A stretch of 64,000 nt of DNA, taken from positions 35,807,001 to 35,871,000 of the forward strand of contig CM074855.1 in the NCBI GenBank assembly GCA_037501455.1, given 5' to 3'. The notes beneath the pieces are model-generated. The model made no database searches. It saw only the letters and a program-made list of their open reading frames with translations, and was not told the origin of the DNA. The stretch comes from Lantana camara (Eukaryota; Streptophyta; Magnoliopsida; Lamiales; Verbenaceae). This document shows positions 34,451-45,300 of the stretch, one piece after another (position 1 is the stretch's first letter; each line of letters begins with the position of its first letter). Made by a program: the position numbers and the translations under genes.

Positions 34451-34993
34451 GGTAAGAAAACCAGCTACTAAGATGCCGCTATTGAACTCGGCAAAGTTTT
34501 GGTATTTTTCAATCCTTTTTGTGTTTTTCTGTAATATGAAAACAGGATTTGTTTTTTTTCTTGTTTGAGGGCTTGAAGTGATCTTCCTATTCATGTTTCT
34601 GTAGTAAAAATCTTGCCTTTTTCATCTTTTTGGTGGTCTTTTCGCATGGGTTTTGTAGCAAATAGTTTACGGCTCTGTATTTTTGTCTTTGTGTTATGCA
34701 TTGGAAGCCTTTATTTTGATAGTTTTACTGTTTCTTCGGTGGTTTATCCTGTATATCTTCATGCAAATAGGATTTTATGGCAAGGGTTTGAAGCAAAAAA
34801 GCTAGAATGTAAAAGGGCTCTTCCTCCTCTCTTTCTTTTCTCTCTTCCTCAAATGGATAAGAACACACAACATGAATGTACTATGACAAGTACTCCCACT
34901 GCATTATCCTCACATGCCTTTTTGTGTTTCTCACTTTTGAAAAGTCTTCATTTTGTTGTAAGAATCGTCACAAATTCATTTGTCCTTGCCAAG

Positions 34994-35289
34994 GTTTCTA
35001 GGAACATTGATTTGGTCTATGGAGGAGGCAGCATAGGCCTCATGGGCTTGGTTTCACAAGCTGTTCATGATGGCGGTCGCCATGTCATTGGGTAAGTTTG
35101 TGTGTCTATATGTTCTTTTGTAATTTTTTCTTGTATTTTTCCAGTATCGTCCTTAAAGAAGTGTTAAATAATTGGGGTTTAATTCAGTTGTTATGGTTAT
35201 AAGTATTTGTTTAACTCTTTAACTGATCATATTTGTCATTTTATTGTCCCCATTGCAGGGTGATTCCCAAAACACTCATGCCCCGAGAG
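34994..35289 (+). pseudogene. Captured exons of LOG (cytokinin riboside 5'-monophosphate phosphoribohydrolase)
   Basis: Two consecutive exons of the enzyme that releases active cytokinin from its nucleotide. Exon 34994-35091 encodes [15 protein letters not shown] and [11 protein letters not shown]. After a 167-bp GT-AG intron, exon 35259-35289 encodes VIPKTLMPRE. The phase is preserved at the junction. The following exons, with the PGGxGTxxE catalytic motif, are missing, as is the N-terminal CVFCGS segment. The fragment is well conserved, suggesting fairly recent capture or copying. Confidence 0.93.
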
Positions 35290-36793
35290 GTATCTCTGCT
35301 TGTGCTTCATTACCAAAGTCTTGAGCCTTTTATAATCTTTAGTTACAATTTAAATGAAAACCCCACAAAAATAATAGTTGTTTCACACCATGTAAAGTGA
35401 AATTCTGATATCATTGTGCATTATTTTTCTCTTTTAACATATATTATATTAATTCTTGCTTGGATTAGCTGATTTTTCCTTAATTTCTAATCTTTTCTTA
35501 GCCCTTAAAGTCCTTTTCTTTAATCCTTCATTAACCACATCTTGTTCAAATTTAATTGGTCTGTCTGTCTGTCTCTCTCTCATTGATCATTGGTTCTGAC
35601 AAAGGTGAGAGTCCTTGTTTCTTGTTTGGTCCTCAGCTCAAACCTCATCGACATGATAAAGTTGTTATATTGCTTCACAACAATGTTTTCTCTTTTGGGC
35701 TCCAAATGCTTTTCCTTGATCTCCCCCCTTTTCAGTTTTCATCCACATAATTCCAAGAATTAGCCCTTGATTTGTATTTTTCTATCTTGGCACTTTCTCT
35801 CCTTATTTTAAATTCTTTTTGACTTGTAAACTCACATTCAAGAAGAACTCACACTATATCAGCCACTCATTTTCTTTTATGGTGATGTTCTCTTATCCCA
35901 AGTTAGAGTTGGAAATTTTGTTTTAATTTTTGATGGGTGTTTTTAAGTTTGAATCTGATTTTTCATGGTGTCCCTTCATTTATTCTTCAATAAAGAACAG
36001 TTACAGTGCTGAGTTTGTTCAGATTTCAATTTGATTCCAATTTTCTCCAGCTTTTTCTACTGCTTATGAGTAAATCTAGGAACTTTAGTATTTGAAACAG
36101 GCATAATTGATTGAGTAATAGTTTATTTCCTTTTTAATTAATTTGCATTACTTTGATCTTGAAATTGGAACTTAAGGGGGAAATTAATGACTGCACTGAG
36201 TTCATGTATTGAATATCAAACACCAAGATTTTTGGAAGGACTTGAGCATGATTAAGTATGTCTAAAGAAAATTATTTTGTTCTAATAAGTTCAAAGACGT
36301 GGAGTTGGGGAATATTGTCGCAAACCCGAGTATTTGTACTTGAAATTAGAGGTCAAAGTAAGGATTTTAGACTATTCTGAATTTGCAGAAAATTGGATTT
36401 GTGCGAATATTTACTGAGGTTTTGTTCTGTGATGAATTGAATTCACAATTTGCTCGTAACATAATTCTCAGTTTTTGGTAAATTTCTTTGCCTTGAATCT
36501 TTTTAGCACTCATACTTCTGAGTAGTCATTTGTGGAATTGATATGGAGCTATTTAAATTTCCTAAAATTAGTTTCTTATTATTTTGGGTCAAGGATTTAG
36601 GTTTTATCGTCTATTTCTTTGAATTGTTAATGCCGAATTTGTAATTTGTTTGTTGAAAGGTGCTTATAGTAATTTCTAATACTTGAAAAGCCAAATGCAT
36701 TATTTTTGCCTGGTTGTTGATAAGTTGTTCAAGTGCTAAGGTTTTCAATTAATGAAGAAAACTTATACTTTGCAATCTTCTTTGTTTCTTCAG

Positions 36794-37758
36794 GTAAAGT
36801 TAGTGGACCAAACTGCTAATTGGCATACAGGAAGCAATTAATGCCAAGACAGGTGATCTCATTTTCGATGTGCATGCAGCATGTGGACACCGACTACCGA
36901 TATAAGTTTGTGGAATCATTTTTCATTTCTTTTTGTGGTTAATTGGGATTGGGAGTCTATTTAGGTAGTGTTGCAAACTCTTTAATAAAGCATTCCTGCT
37001 TTTGGTTAGCACTTTGGTCTGCTCAATTCAGCTCCAGCTTCTAGCTCTGGGTTATTTTCGTAAATAAATTAGAATTTATATCTAATATAAGGTTTTTTTT
37101 CAACTTTTTAGTTCAAAACACTTAATTTTTTAACTTATATTCACTTTGTTTTTGCAAACGCTCCTATCTTTTAACAACTTTAGCTTCTCCAAAAGCGGAA
37201 GTTTTTGCTAACTCCGTCTTACTCATAAGTTTTCCATCCCAGCATAAGTTCAGAAACATAGTTTAGTAATGTTTTCACTCCATCTTAACAGAATATGTGT
37301 GTTGTTACCACAATTTGTTGGCATAATGAAACAAAATGACAAAGTACATTTATTGTTTACGATGAATTGTACGTTGTAAACTGGAAGAAAACATTTGAAT
37401 TGATCCAGATGAATTGTACGTTGTAAACTGGAAGAAAACATTTGAATTGATCCAGCCCAATCAAAATTCGTAGGCATGTTTTCATCAAGCATTTATTCAT
37501 CTCTTTTCTCGTCGGGGCATGATGATGATGCCTTTGTACAAGTTGCAAAATTAATGCATTCTTCATCAATTAATAAATAAAGTTTCTGTTTTTGTTCTTT
37601 CAGCTAAATATCTCAGAGGAAGATGTTTTATACGGCCTTCAGGAACAGAAGACGTCGTAAGAGTGTATGCTGAAGCATCGACCCAAGAAGTAGCAGATAA
37701 TTTAGCTCATTCTGTGGTGCAGCTTGTGGATCAATACCTTGGTTCCAACAGTAGGTAA
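36794..37758 (+). pseudogene. Captured 3' end of phosphoacetylglucosamine mutase
   Basis: Exon 36794-36852 encodes a damaged VKLVDQTAN, then, one base out of frame, QEAINAKT. After a long intron, exon 37604-37758 encodes [16 protein letters not shown], then [10 protein letters not shown], and ends at TAA in QYLGSNSR. The [15 protein letters not shown] motif is the phosphate-binding end of the AGM1/DRT101-type mutase, which makes GlcNAc-1-phosphate for UDP-GlcNAc. Only this terminal portion is present, and the first exon carries an internal deletion, so it is non-functional. Confidence 0.9.
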
Positions 37759-38014
37759 TTTCTAGTGTCATAAAGTTCATCAACTTGTGATCGTTTTAAC
37801 AAGTTTGGGAGATCAAAATAAGTCATAAGCAGCTCATAAAAATGCTTTGAGGCCTTTAAATTAGTGAGAGATTTATTTTGTTGAGCGTTTCTAAGTACAA
37901 TCATTACTTCTTGCGTTCTGAAACATTTGTTGTATGTTGATGATGGTGTTATATGAGAAATAACAATATTATATTATGCCTTTCTATTTCATGTGATGTA
38001 TTGTTTTTTATTTC

Positions 38015-38600
38015 ATGCTCTTGAGACAATTAAAAGCATCATAATAACCATATTTTGAGATAATAATAGGTGTCACAACAAGGTATTTGAGATGCTAAAA
38101 GCGCCATAATAACCGTATTTTGAGACAATAATAGGTGTCACAACAAGTTATTTGAGATGCTAAAAAGCGTCATAATAACCTTATTTTGTGACGAGAATAG
38201 GTGTTACAACAAGTTATTTAAGATATATTAAAATGCGTCATAATAAACCTATTTTGAGACGCTAACAAGCGTCGCAATACATTAAAAGAGACGCCCAAAA
38301 ATGTCTTAATTTTAGACATACTATTATAGTTTCAAGCGTCACAACAAACTTTGTTGAGACGCTTTTCAGTGTCACCATACATAGTCAGTTTCGGTAGTTG
38401 AGATTTTAAAAATGGCGCTAAAAAGCGTCACTAAAACAATGATTTTGAGATGGTTTTAAGCGTCATTAAAGATAATATTTCATGACACTTGAAAGCGTCA
38501 CTAAAAGCTAATAAGACGGCCACTTATGTGACGTTTTAAGCCAGCGTCACAATATTAAAAGCGTCATAATAGCCGCTTTTAGGTGTCACGAAAGCCTGTT
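38015..38600. repeat. Right subterminal repeats of the CACTA element
   Basis: At least fifteen degenerate copies of a unit containing GCGTCA(C/T)AA and its complement occur, many as TTGAGACGCT..AAGCGTCAC inverted pairs. The array is denser than at the left end, as is common for CACTA elements. Confidence 0.85.
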
Positions 38601-38615
38601 TTTCTAGTAGTGGCT

Positions 38616-39739
38616 TATTCCTAAAACTGAAAATCCTAAAAGCATGTCTGATCTTCGTCCTATTAGCCTCTGCAACGTTATGTATAAAATTGCTTCTAAA
38701 ACTATTTCCCTTAGGCTCAAACCTATTTTGAAAATTGTGATTTCCTCTTCCTAAAGCGCTTTTGTGCCGGGAAGACTTATTACTGATAATGTCTTATGTG
38801 CGTTTGAGGTTAATCATTTTATTAAACATAAGAGGCAGGGTTCGGAAGGGCTGCTGACTCTCAAATTGGATATGAGTAAAGCATATGATAGAGTGGAATG
38901 GCAGTTCTTGGAACGTACTATGTTGAGGTTAGGTTTTTATAATTCCTTTGTTAGTTCTATTATGTGTTGTATTTCTCTGGTGAATTATTCTTTCTCGCTG
39001 AACGGTTCTAGTTTTGGTAAATCTGTCTCCGGGTCGTGGCCTTAGACAAGGCGACCCATTGTCCCATTATTTGTTTCTCATATGTGCAGAGGTTTTGAGC
39101 CATCTTTTGGAGAATGAGAGGAGAATAGATGGAGTTTGGATTTGTCGTGAAGCTCCAGCTATTTGTCATTTGCTCTTTGCTGACGATATGATGGTTTTTA
39201 GTAAAGCTACAATAGAGGTAGTGGAAGGGATCCTGGAGGTTTTGAGGAAATATGGAGTAGTCTCCGGTCAATTGATAAACTACGAAAAATCTACGGTGGT
39301 TTTCAGCCCTAATGTTGATCCGGAGGTTGGGAAGTTGTTAGCGGAGAGGTTAGGAGTGAGCATGGTAGATAAGCATGATAAGTATCTCGGGCTCCCGACG
39401 ATGGTTGGAAAGTCAAAAAAACAGGTGTTCGCAAATATTTGGGATCGAGTTGGTAAGAGGATTCTAGGTTGGGGCGATAAGGCAATCTCACAGGCGGGAC
39501 GCGAGGTTCTGATCAAAGCAGTGTTGCATGCGATCCCATCTTATGTGATGAGCTATTTTAAGCTTCCGGAATCGTTGCTCCGGGAAATATCCTCTTTGTT
39601 GGAGAAATTTTGGTGGAGCGGTAACAAAAAAGATAAAACTCATTGGATTAGGTGGGATAAGTTGTGTACTCCTAATGAAGATGGCGGTATGGGTTTTCGG
39701 AACTTAAAAGCTTTTAATATGGCGTTGTTGGCTAAGTAG
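38616..39739 (+). pseudogene. LINE reverse transcriptase, C-terminal part
   Basis: Continues the split [22 protein letters not shown], then a stop near 38756, [25 protein letters not shown], a frameshift near 39030-39045, [14 protein letters not shown], the catalytic FADDMMVF (about 39177-39200), YLGLPTMVG and [18 protein letters not shown]. It matches the fingers-palm-thumb order of plant L1 RTs. A single stop ends this segment at 39737-39739. Confidence 0.93.
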
Positions 39740-39769
39740 GGATGGTGGCTTGTAACTGAACCTCATAGT

Positions 39770-41191
39770 TTGTTGGCAAGGTTGTTGAGAGCTAAATATT
39801 TCAGGGGATTGGAATTTTTCAAGGCACCTCTCGGATCCAATTCCTCCCTTACGTGGAGAAGCATTTGGTCAGCGAGGTACTTATTAGAGGTAGGGGTACG
39901 CTGGAGAGTGGGGAACGGGGCGTGCATTAATATTTGGAGGGATAAATGGATGCCTAGACCGGTTAGTTTTAAGCCTCTAGTGAGAACAGAGGATGGAGGC
40001 GGTCTGACTTATGTCAAACAGTTGGTTACGGGCGATGGCGGATGGGATGAAGATATGGTGAGGAGTGTCTTTGTCGAAGCTGATGCAGAGGTTATTTTGT
40101 CTATCCCATTGAGTAGGGGACGGTTGATGGACAAAAGAATATGGTACTATAATACTAACGAGAGATTCTCGGTGAAAAGTGCGTATCAAATAGCTCTTAA
40201 GATTAAACATCAGGAGAATGGCAGTGGGGAAAGTTCGGGGATTCGATCTTCGAAAATGATTTGGAATCGAAAGATGGTGCCTAAGATTAGAGTGTTTTTG
40301 TGGTGTAAGGAGGCATTATCGGTTGGGGTTGCTTTGAGAAGGCGTAGAAGTGTTAATTTAGTGGTGTGCCCATGGTGTGGGGATGAAGGAGAATCGCTGG
40401 AACATGCTTTCATAACATGTGAAATGGCTCGCCTGTATTGGGCCTGTACTGTTTTTCCTTGGCATGTAATTTCCCAATGGCGAGGGGGTGGGGAGAATTA
40501 GGTGCGGTGGGTGTTGGATGAGTTAAGCACTGATGAAAGGGATCAGTTTGTTGTGGCGGCTTGGGCGCTGTGGAAAAATAGCAATGATGAGTGGGCTGGA
40601 AATGGGAGTTTGGATGCTAAGTCACTAGCTACATATGCGAAGAATTATTTCGAGGAAGGCAAGATAGGAAGGGCGGTTGATATAGTGGAGGAGATACATA
40701 GGATGCCGGATAAATGGGAGGCACCACCGACGGGATTGGTGAAGGCTAATTCGGATGCTGCAAAGTTTGAGAACACGGGAGAGGTAGGTCTGGGGGTTTT
40801 CATTCAAAACCATGAAGGTAAGTGCCTAGGGTGGGTGAGCAAAAAATCAAAAAGCAAGCTGCCAGTTGAAGTGGTGGAGCGTTTTGCAATGTTGGAGGCG
40901 GCATGGATGGTGCAGCAAAGAGGTTTCAGTGGTGCTATATTAGAAGGTGATTATCGAAATCTGATACGTAAACTTCAAGATGATTCAGATGATTGGTCGT
41001 TGACAGGTCCGATAGTGCATGATATCAGAGAAGCTTTAAGTCGGATACCATCGATCTCATACAAATTCGTACGACGTTCCGGCAACAAAGTGGCTCATTC
41101 TTTGGCTAGATTAGGTTTCAATTCTTATGGGGACACTGAGCTCCCTGATGCTACGAGGAAATTCTGTTTAGAAGATTTAGTTTCGTTGTAA
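39770..41191 (+). pseudogene. LINE ORF2 C-terminus: zinc-binding region and RNase H
   Basis: The frame 39770-40501 continues from RT. It contains WRVGNGACINIWRDKW and the RT-associated zinc region (VCPWCGDEGESLEHAFITC, about 40366-40420). A stop at 40499-40501 is followed, in the same frame, by an RNase H domain: KANSDAAKF, AMLEAAWM, LEGDYRNL and NKVAHSLARLG, ending at 41191. A C-terminal RNase H is a feature of one large group of plant L1 elements. Confidence 0.9.
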
Positions 41192-41211
41192 CTGTCTTCT
41201 TTTCCCGCTTC

Positions 41212-41226
41212 AAAAAAAAAAAAAAA
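41212..41226 (+). other. LINE poly(A) tail
   Basis: Fifteen A residues follow the ORF2 stop by about 20 bases and directly precede the 3' target duplication (41227-41240). This is the signature of target-primed reverse transcription. Confidence 0.92.
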
Positions 41227-41472
41227 CCTACTTCTAATCAAAATCAAATCAAAGCCTGTATGCTAGAGTATAATACATAAATTTATGATTCGATTAAATA
41301 GTGAATAAATTTTAAATTTTAACATTATATGATAAAGATCATGAGAAAGAACTTTTTCAAGAATTTTACTGCACAGGAAAATATATAAACGATAAACCAT
41401 TAAATTATTATTTAATGGACAATTATAAGTAAGAATAAAAACAAATATTATACATACAAGTGGATAAGGCAT

Positions 41473-41793
41473 ACTTTTTCTTTTTTTCTTTTTTTTTTTT
41501 TTTAATTGAAAATCGAGATACAGAAAACAAGGTTACAAATTACTCAAGTCTTATGTCAAACAAGAGGAAACTCGATCAGAAAGTTCAAAGTCCCCATAAC
41601 TTGCATTGAGTGCCAACCATGCAAGATGATGAGCCGTCGTGTTACCTCCCCTTCTAACAAACGAAAAGGTGACTTCGGGTATGTGTGAAAGTATTTTTAG
41701 AATATCTTCAATGATGTTGCCCACCACGGATAAATCTTGCTCATTACTTTGTAACTTGTTTATGTGCCCCAAGCAATCACTTTCTGACGTACT
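41473..41793 (-). pseudogene. 5'-truncated LINE end (RNase H fragment)
   Basis: A minus-strand RNase H tail reads SESDCLGHINKLQSNEQ, then FSFVRRGGNTTAHHLA, and ends at 41551. It is followed on the minus strand by a T/A-interrupted poly(A) (41475-41503 on the plus strand). It is clearly related to, but not a copy of, the RNase H end of the large LINE. Only about 320 bp survive. No target duplication was found. Confidence 0.82.
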
Positions 41794-41850
41794 TAATATA
41801 TGAAAAAATTAAACTAGAAATTAGACGGAATATTTCGATCGAGTTACAAG

Positions 41851-42700
41851 TAGGGGTGAGCATTCGGTAAAAAACTGAAATTTCAGTTAATCGGTTTCGG
41901 TTAACCGAAGTTTCGGTTAGCAATTTTACTAACCATTTACCGAACCGAAGTAGTTTCGGTTAGTAACTGGTCGGTTTAACTGAAAAAATACCAAAAATTA
42001 GAAATTTCATTAGAAAAATTCTTAGAATACTAAAATTAGTATAAGAAGACTGCTAAAAAGGGAAAAAAAAAAGGGATTACAGAACAAGCCTAACCCAAGT
42101 ACTGAACCATCAGAGAGAAAGGAAGCGTAATCACAGGAAACTCAAATGGGAGGTAAGTATCATCCCCAAAACAGCAAACTTACAAGGCAAATCAGCAGCA
42201 AACCAGCAACAGAGGAGGAGGAAAAAAGAAAAGGAAAAAACAGAAAAAAAAAAAAGAGGAATTACAGATCTGTGGGAGGCAGCGCCGCCACGGTGGTCGC
42301 CAGTGACGAACTTGACGGTGGTGGACTGGTGGTAAGGACTAAGGAGCACTGAGCAGCAGTTGAACGGCGATCTTTTAGGGTTTGTGTCTCTGAACTCTGA
42401 AGAAGAGTGAAGACCACTGAAAAGTGAAGGCTGAAATTTTGTTTTTGTTCCCAAAGTCAATCAGGCTTTCATTAATAAAAGAACTGAATTACTCAAGCCA
42501 AAGTAAAAAACATTTAATGCCTTTTCTGTTCGATTTTTTCGGTAAAAACCGAAAAAATATCGGTTTTTACCGAACCGAAACCGAAACCGAAACCAAAAAT
42601 CTAGAAAACCACTAACCGAAACCCAACCGAACCAGCTTCGATTCGGTTCGGTTTTGGTTCGGTCCGGTTATCGGTTTCGGCTCGGTTTTGCTCACCCCTA
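41851..42700. mobile_element. hAT-type non-autonomous element, 850 bp
   Basis: A perfect 12-bp terminal inverted repeat TAGGGGTGAGCA/TGCTCACCCCTA is flanked by a perfect 8-bp duplication GTTACAAG (41843-41850, 42701-42708). This is the hallmark of the hAT superfamily. The subterminal regions are rich in CGGTTT/AACCGA-type repeats on both sides. No transposase is present. Open frames inside (42131-42460 on the minus strand, 42146-42352 on the plus strand) are unremarkable. Confidence 0.93.
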
Positions 42701-42708
42701 GTTACAAG

Positions 42709-43828
42709 TTGGCCCTATGTGTTGTCACATGACGATGATTTGGAAACCTCGATGGACATTCACTCCATGCTAGATGCTCCGATCCCCAACCTCTTGAGCG
42801 TACGGTCAACTCAACTTAGAATGTCAGGTACAGAAACAACATTAAAGGATACCCCCTCTATAACCATATTAAATATCTCACATCCCCTGGAAAAATTAAT
42901 ATTATTATTTTTAAAATAATAATTAGTTAAAATAATTAATTTTGAATTAATTGAAATTTTATCTTGATTCAGATTTAGTCTTTAAGAAGACCACTGAACG
43001 AAGAACTTTTATCAGATTGAGAATCTGGGTTAATAAAACTTAAAAGTCAAAGAATTTTAAATTTATTTGTAAATTCAAGTTCTTTCGCTTCGGATTCTCA
43101 TTGTATGAAAAAGAGTTTTTGTTCGTGAAGTTCCCACAAACGACGCCAAACTGATCATGCTCGAAATCGGTCGGCTGACGTGGCTCAAATTCGCTAGCTC
43201 GGTCACAAAGAATAACAAACATGAGCTAAGGCCAAACTAGGGAATGGGGGTTTTGCCCAGTTTTGGCACTCCGACGCTCAAGTCAGTTACTTACTTAAAC
43301 CACAATGAGGAAAGTATAGATGATCGAGTGAACAGGGAAAAACTTGCTAATGCCATAAATACTGCCGTTATTTATAGGATGGGAAGTGTGCTTGACACCT
43401 GTCCACACACTAGCGATGCATTTAATGCAATAACAGAGTGATTAGGGGATAACAAGTACGCAAAAGGTATTGTAAAAGCGGCAGTGTCAGGCTTTGTCCC
43501 TCAAGTAGTTTTACTTTAATGGGAGCTCGAGCTGCTAAAGCTACTCAGAAACACCGGATCGATCTCGTTGCCGCCTTAGTCGAGGTACACTGACTTTGCG
43601 TGGTTTTAGAGTGTTTGGGTCGACCATGATCCCTCAATTGAGATGTTGATTGGCTGCTTAAAGAATAGGCAAGAAGATATAGGACTCGACTGGCCAAGTG
43701 GTTGATATGTCATCCAGAGACGTGTTCGTCCACGTAGCAAGATATGTCCACGCGTCTTATTCGGTGATGCTGCCACGTGACCACATGTGTTGCATTTACA
43801 AAGTGTTCCTACAAGTATAGTATAATAA
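42709..43828. other. Intergenic DNA with a possible Tat-type LTR/leader remnant
   Basis: Between about 43120 and 43800 the minus strand contains TTTGGCGTCGTTTGTGGGAA, similar to the leader/primer region that follows 5' LTRs of Tat-type gypsy elements. The neighbouring plus-strand text CTCCGACGCTCAAGTCAG and G-box-like CACGTG motifs are LTR-like. No matching second LTR, target duplication or coding region is visible, so this is tentative. 42709-43100 is AT-rich with nothing recognised. Confidence 0.35.
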
Positions 43829-43996
43829 GGGAAATTCTTGCATGCACAGGGTGTGGGCCCCGGTGCATGCACCCCCCATTTGTTTAATTAAAAAAAAAAA
43901 ATTTTTGAATTTTTTTATCTTTTATTTATTTTTTTGGAATAAACAAATGGGGGGTGCATGCACCAGGGCCCATACCCGGTGCATGCAAGAATTCCC
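43829..43996. mobile_element. Mutator-like MITE, 168 bp
   Basis: Two arms of about 58 bp form an almost perfect inverted repeat (GGGAAATTCTTGCATGCAC at the left, GTGCATGCAAGAATTCCC at the right) around a short AT-rich loop. It is flanked by a perfect 9-bp duplication GTATAATAA (43820-43828, 43997-44005), which fits Mutator-like transposition. No coding capacity. Confidence 0.92.
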
Positions 43997-44005
43997 GTAT
44001 AATAA

Positions 44006-44279
44006 CATTGATTCCTTTGCCACATCGACTCCTTTAATATATAACAATTCGTCCATATCTTTTTAATTATATTATATTTAAATATTTGTTAATAAATATA
44101 TGGAATTATACTTTATATATCTAGTTAGAAATTAACTAAACACTTAAATCAATTTTATAAAATGATATATTTTAATATCTTAAATTATAATTTATATATC
44201 TAATTAAATAATTAGATACTTAATTAATTAACATGCAATATTTTAGTTGGAGGAAGTATAAATATTATACTTTGTTGTA

Positions 44280-44323
<44 letters not shown>

Positions 44324-45300
44324 TATCTACAGTATTATATTGACCGAGAGACAAATAAAAACTATTTTCGTGTTTTGGTGTCCTCTTTTTCTTTTTATAT
44401 ATTTTTTTTAATTTATTGCATTCTTTTCGTTTTATTTTTTTATTTTATCACTCGGAAGACTTCTCTTTTCTCTCACATCATTTTAATTTTTTCCTTTTTT
44501 TACATATAATTTTTATACTTTTTCTTTTATATTTTTAAATTTTTTTTAACTAACATGACATTCCTTTATTCCCATTACATTTCTCACTACATTTTTTGAT
44601 ACGTCCATCCACACACGAAAAATATATTGGTGGGTGGTTGAGGTTAGAGGAAGACTCTTTCGATTTTTTTTATGCATTTTTTTTCTTTTTCTTATCTTAG
44701 GATCAATGCTGGTTCCCCAGTTCACAGGTGCAAATGCTTACCACTTAAACCATATGCTCGTCTTGATTTTTTTATAACATAATTATATCTTTCTCCTTAC
44801 CCCAACGGTCCACCAATACATGTAGCGAAATCTATATTTTCTTATTAAGCACGAGACTTATTTGTTCCCTCTTGGTTGCTAATTTTTTTTATTAATTTAT
44901 TTATTCTTTTCACCACACAGAAAACCTGTCTTATTTATTTATTTATCTATAACTCTAATTTTCTTTCACTTCACTTTTATTTATTTTTTTTTATATTCTT
45001 TTTCTCGATACTATTTAATATGTTTAATTATTTTCTATTAGTATATAATTATTAAATATTAAAATGAATAATTTAATTTAATATATTTAAATAATAATAT
45101 TTTTTATTTGCATGCATCCAGTGTTTTAGCAGGAAATCTAAACTGCCTTATGCTATTTATTTATTGCTCATAATTTAATAATTATATTAAAAATTATGGT
45201 AGCATATATATTAATATAAAAAATAATTTTGTTTAAAAAAACTGAAAAGAAGGAAAAGATTAAAGATATCTCCCAATCCACATGCATTTTCACCTCATTT
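44006..45300. other. AT-rich non-coding DNA with a microsatellite
   Basis: An (AT)n tract occupies 44284-44322. The rest is T-rich low-complexity sequence with no coding domain in six frames and no paired repeats I can see. Confidence 0.6.

Larger units (their letters stand above)
31774..38612 (+). mobile_element. Non-autonomous CACTA element carrying host gene fragments
   Basis: 6,839 bp. The left end CACTACTGGAAAAA and right end TTTTTCTAGTAGTG are CACTA-superfamily termini. A 3-bp duplication GCT flanks it (31771-31773, 38613-38615). Both ends carry many subterminal copies of a GCGTCAC/GTGACGC-type motif. No transposase domain is seen, so it would depend on another element. The interior holds plus-strand exon-like pieces with splice sites: unassigned blocks, a cyclophilin exon, two LOG exons and two phosphoacetylglucosamine mutase exons. 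Stretches between them (33.54-33.95, 35.29-36.79, 36.85-37.60 kb) are AT-rich and intron-like, with no other domain seen. A 50-bp imperfect direct repeat lies near 37357-37456. Confidence 0.95.
28407..41226 (+). mobile_element. Full-length LINE (plant L1-type with RNase H), split by a CACTA element
   Basis: Non-LTR retrotransposon of about 5.98 kb once the CACTA insertion is removed: 5' UTR, ORF1, ORF2 (endonuclease, RT, zinc region, RNase H) and a 15-base poly(A) tail at 41212. It is flanked by a 14-bp duplication with one mismatch, CCTAATTCTAATCA (28393-28406) and CCTACTTCTAATCA (41227-41240), which sets both ends and shows a complete 5' end. The ORFs carry stops and frameshifts, so it is inactive. 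Confidence 0.93.

Noticed and set aside
37250..37569. Minus-strand frames with a repeated IHLDQFKCFLPVYN segment
   Set aside because: They reflect an imperfect 50-bp direct repeat (about 37357-37456) in intron-like sequence of the CACTA element. There is no support as coding.
44700..44760. tRNA- or SINE-like text (GGTTCCCCAGTTCACAGG..ACCACTTAAACC)
   Set aside because: I could not find both A and B box promoters, a tail or a target duplication, so a SINE cannot be supported.
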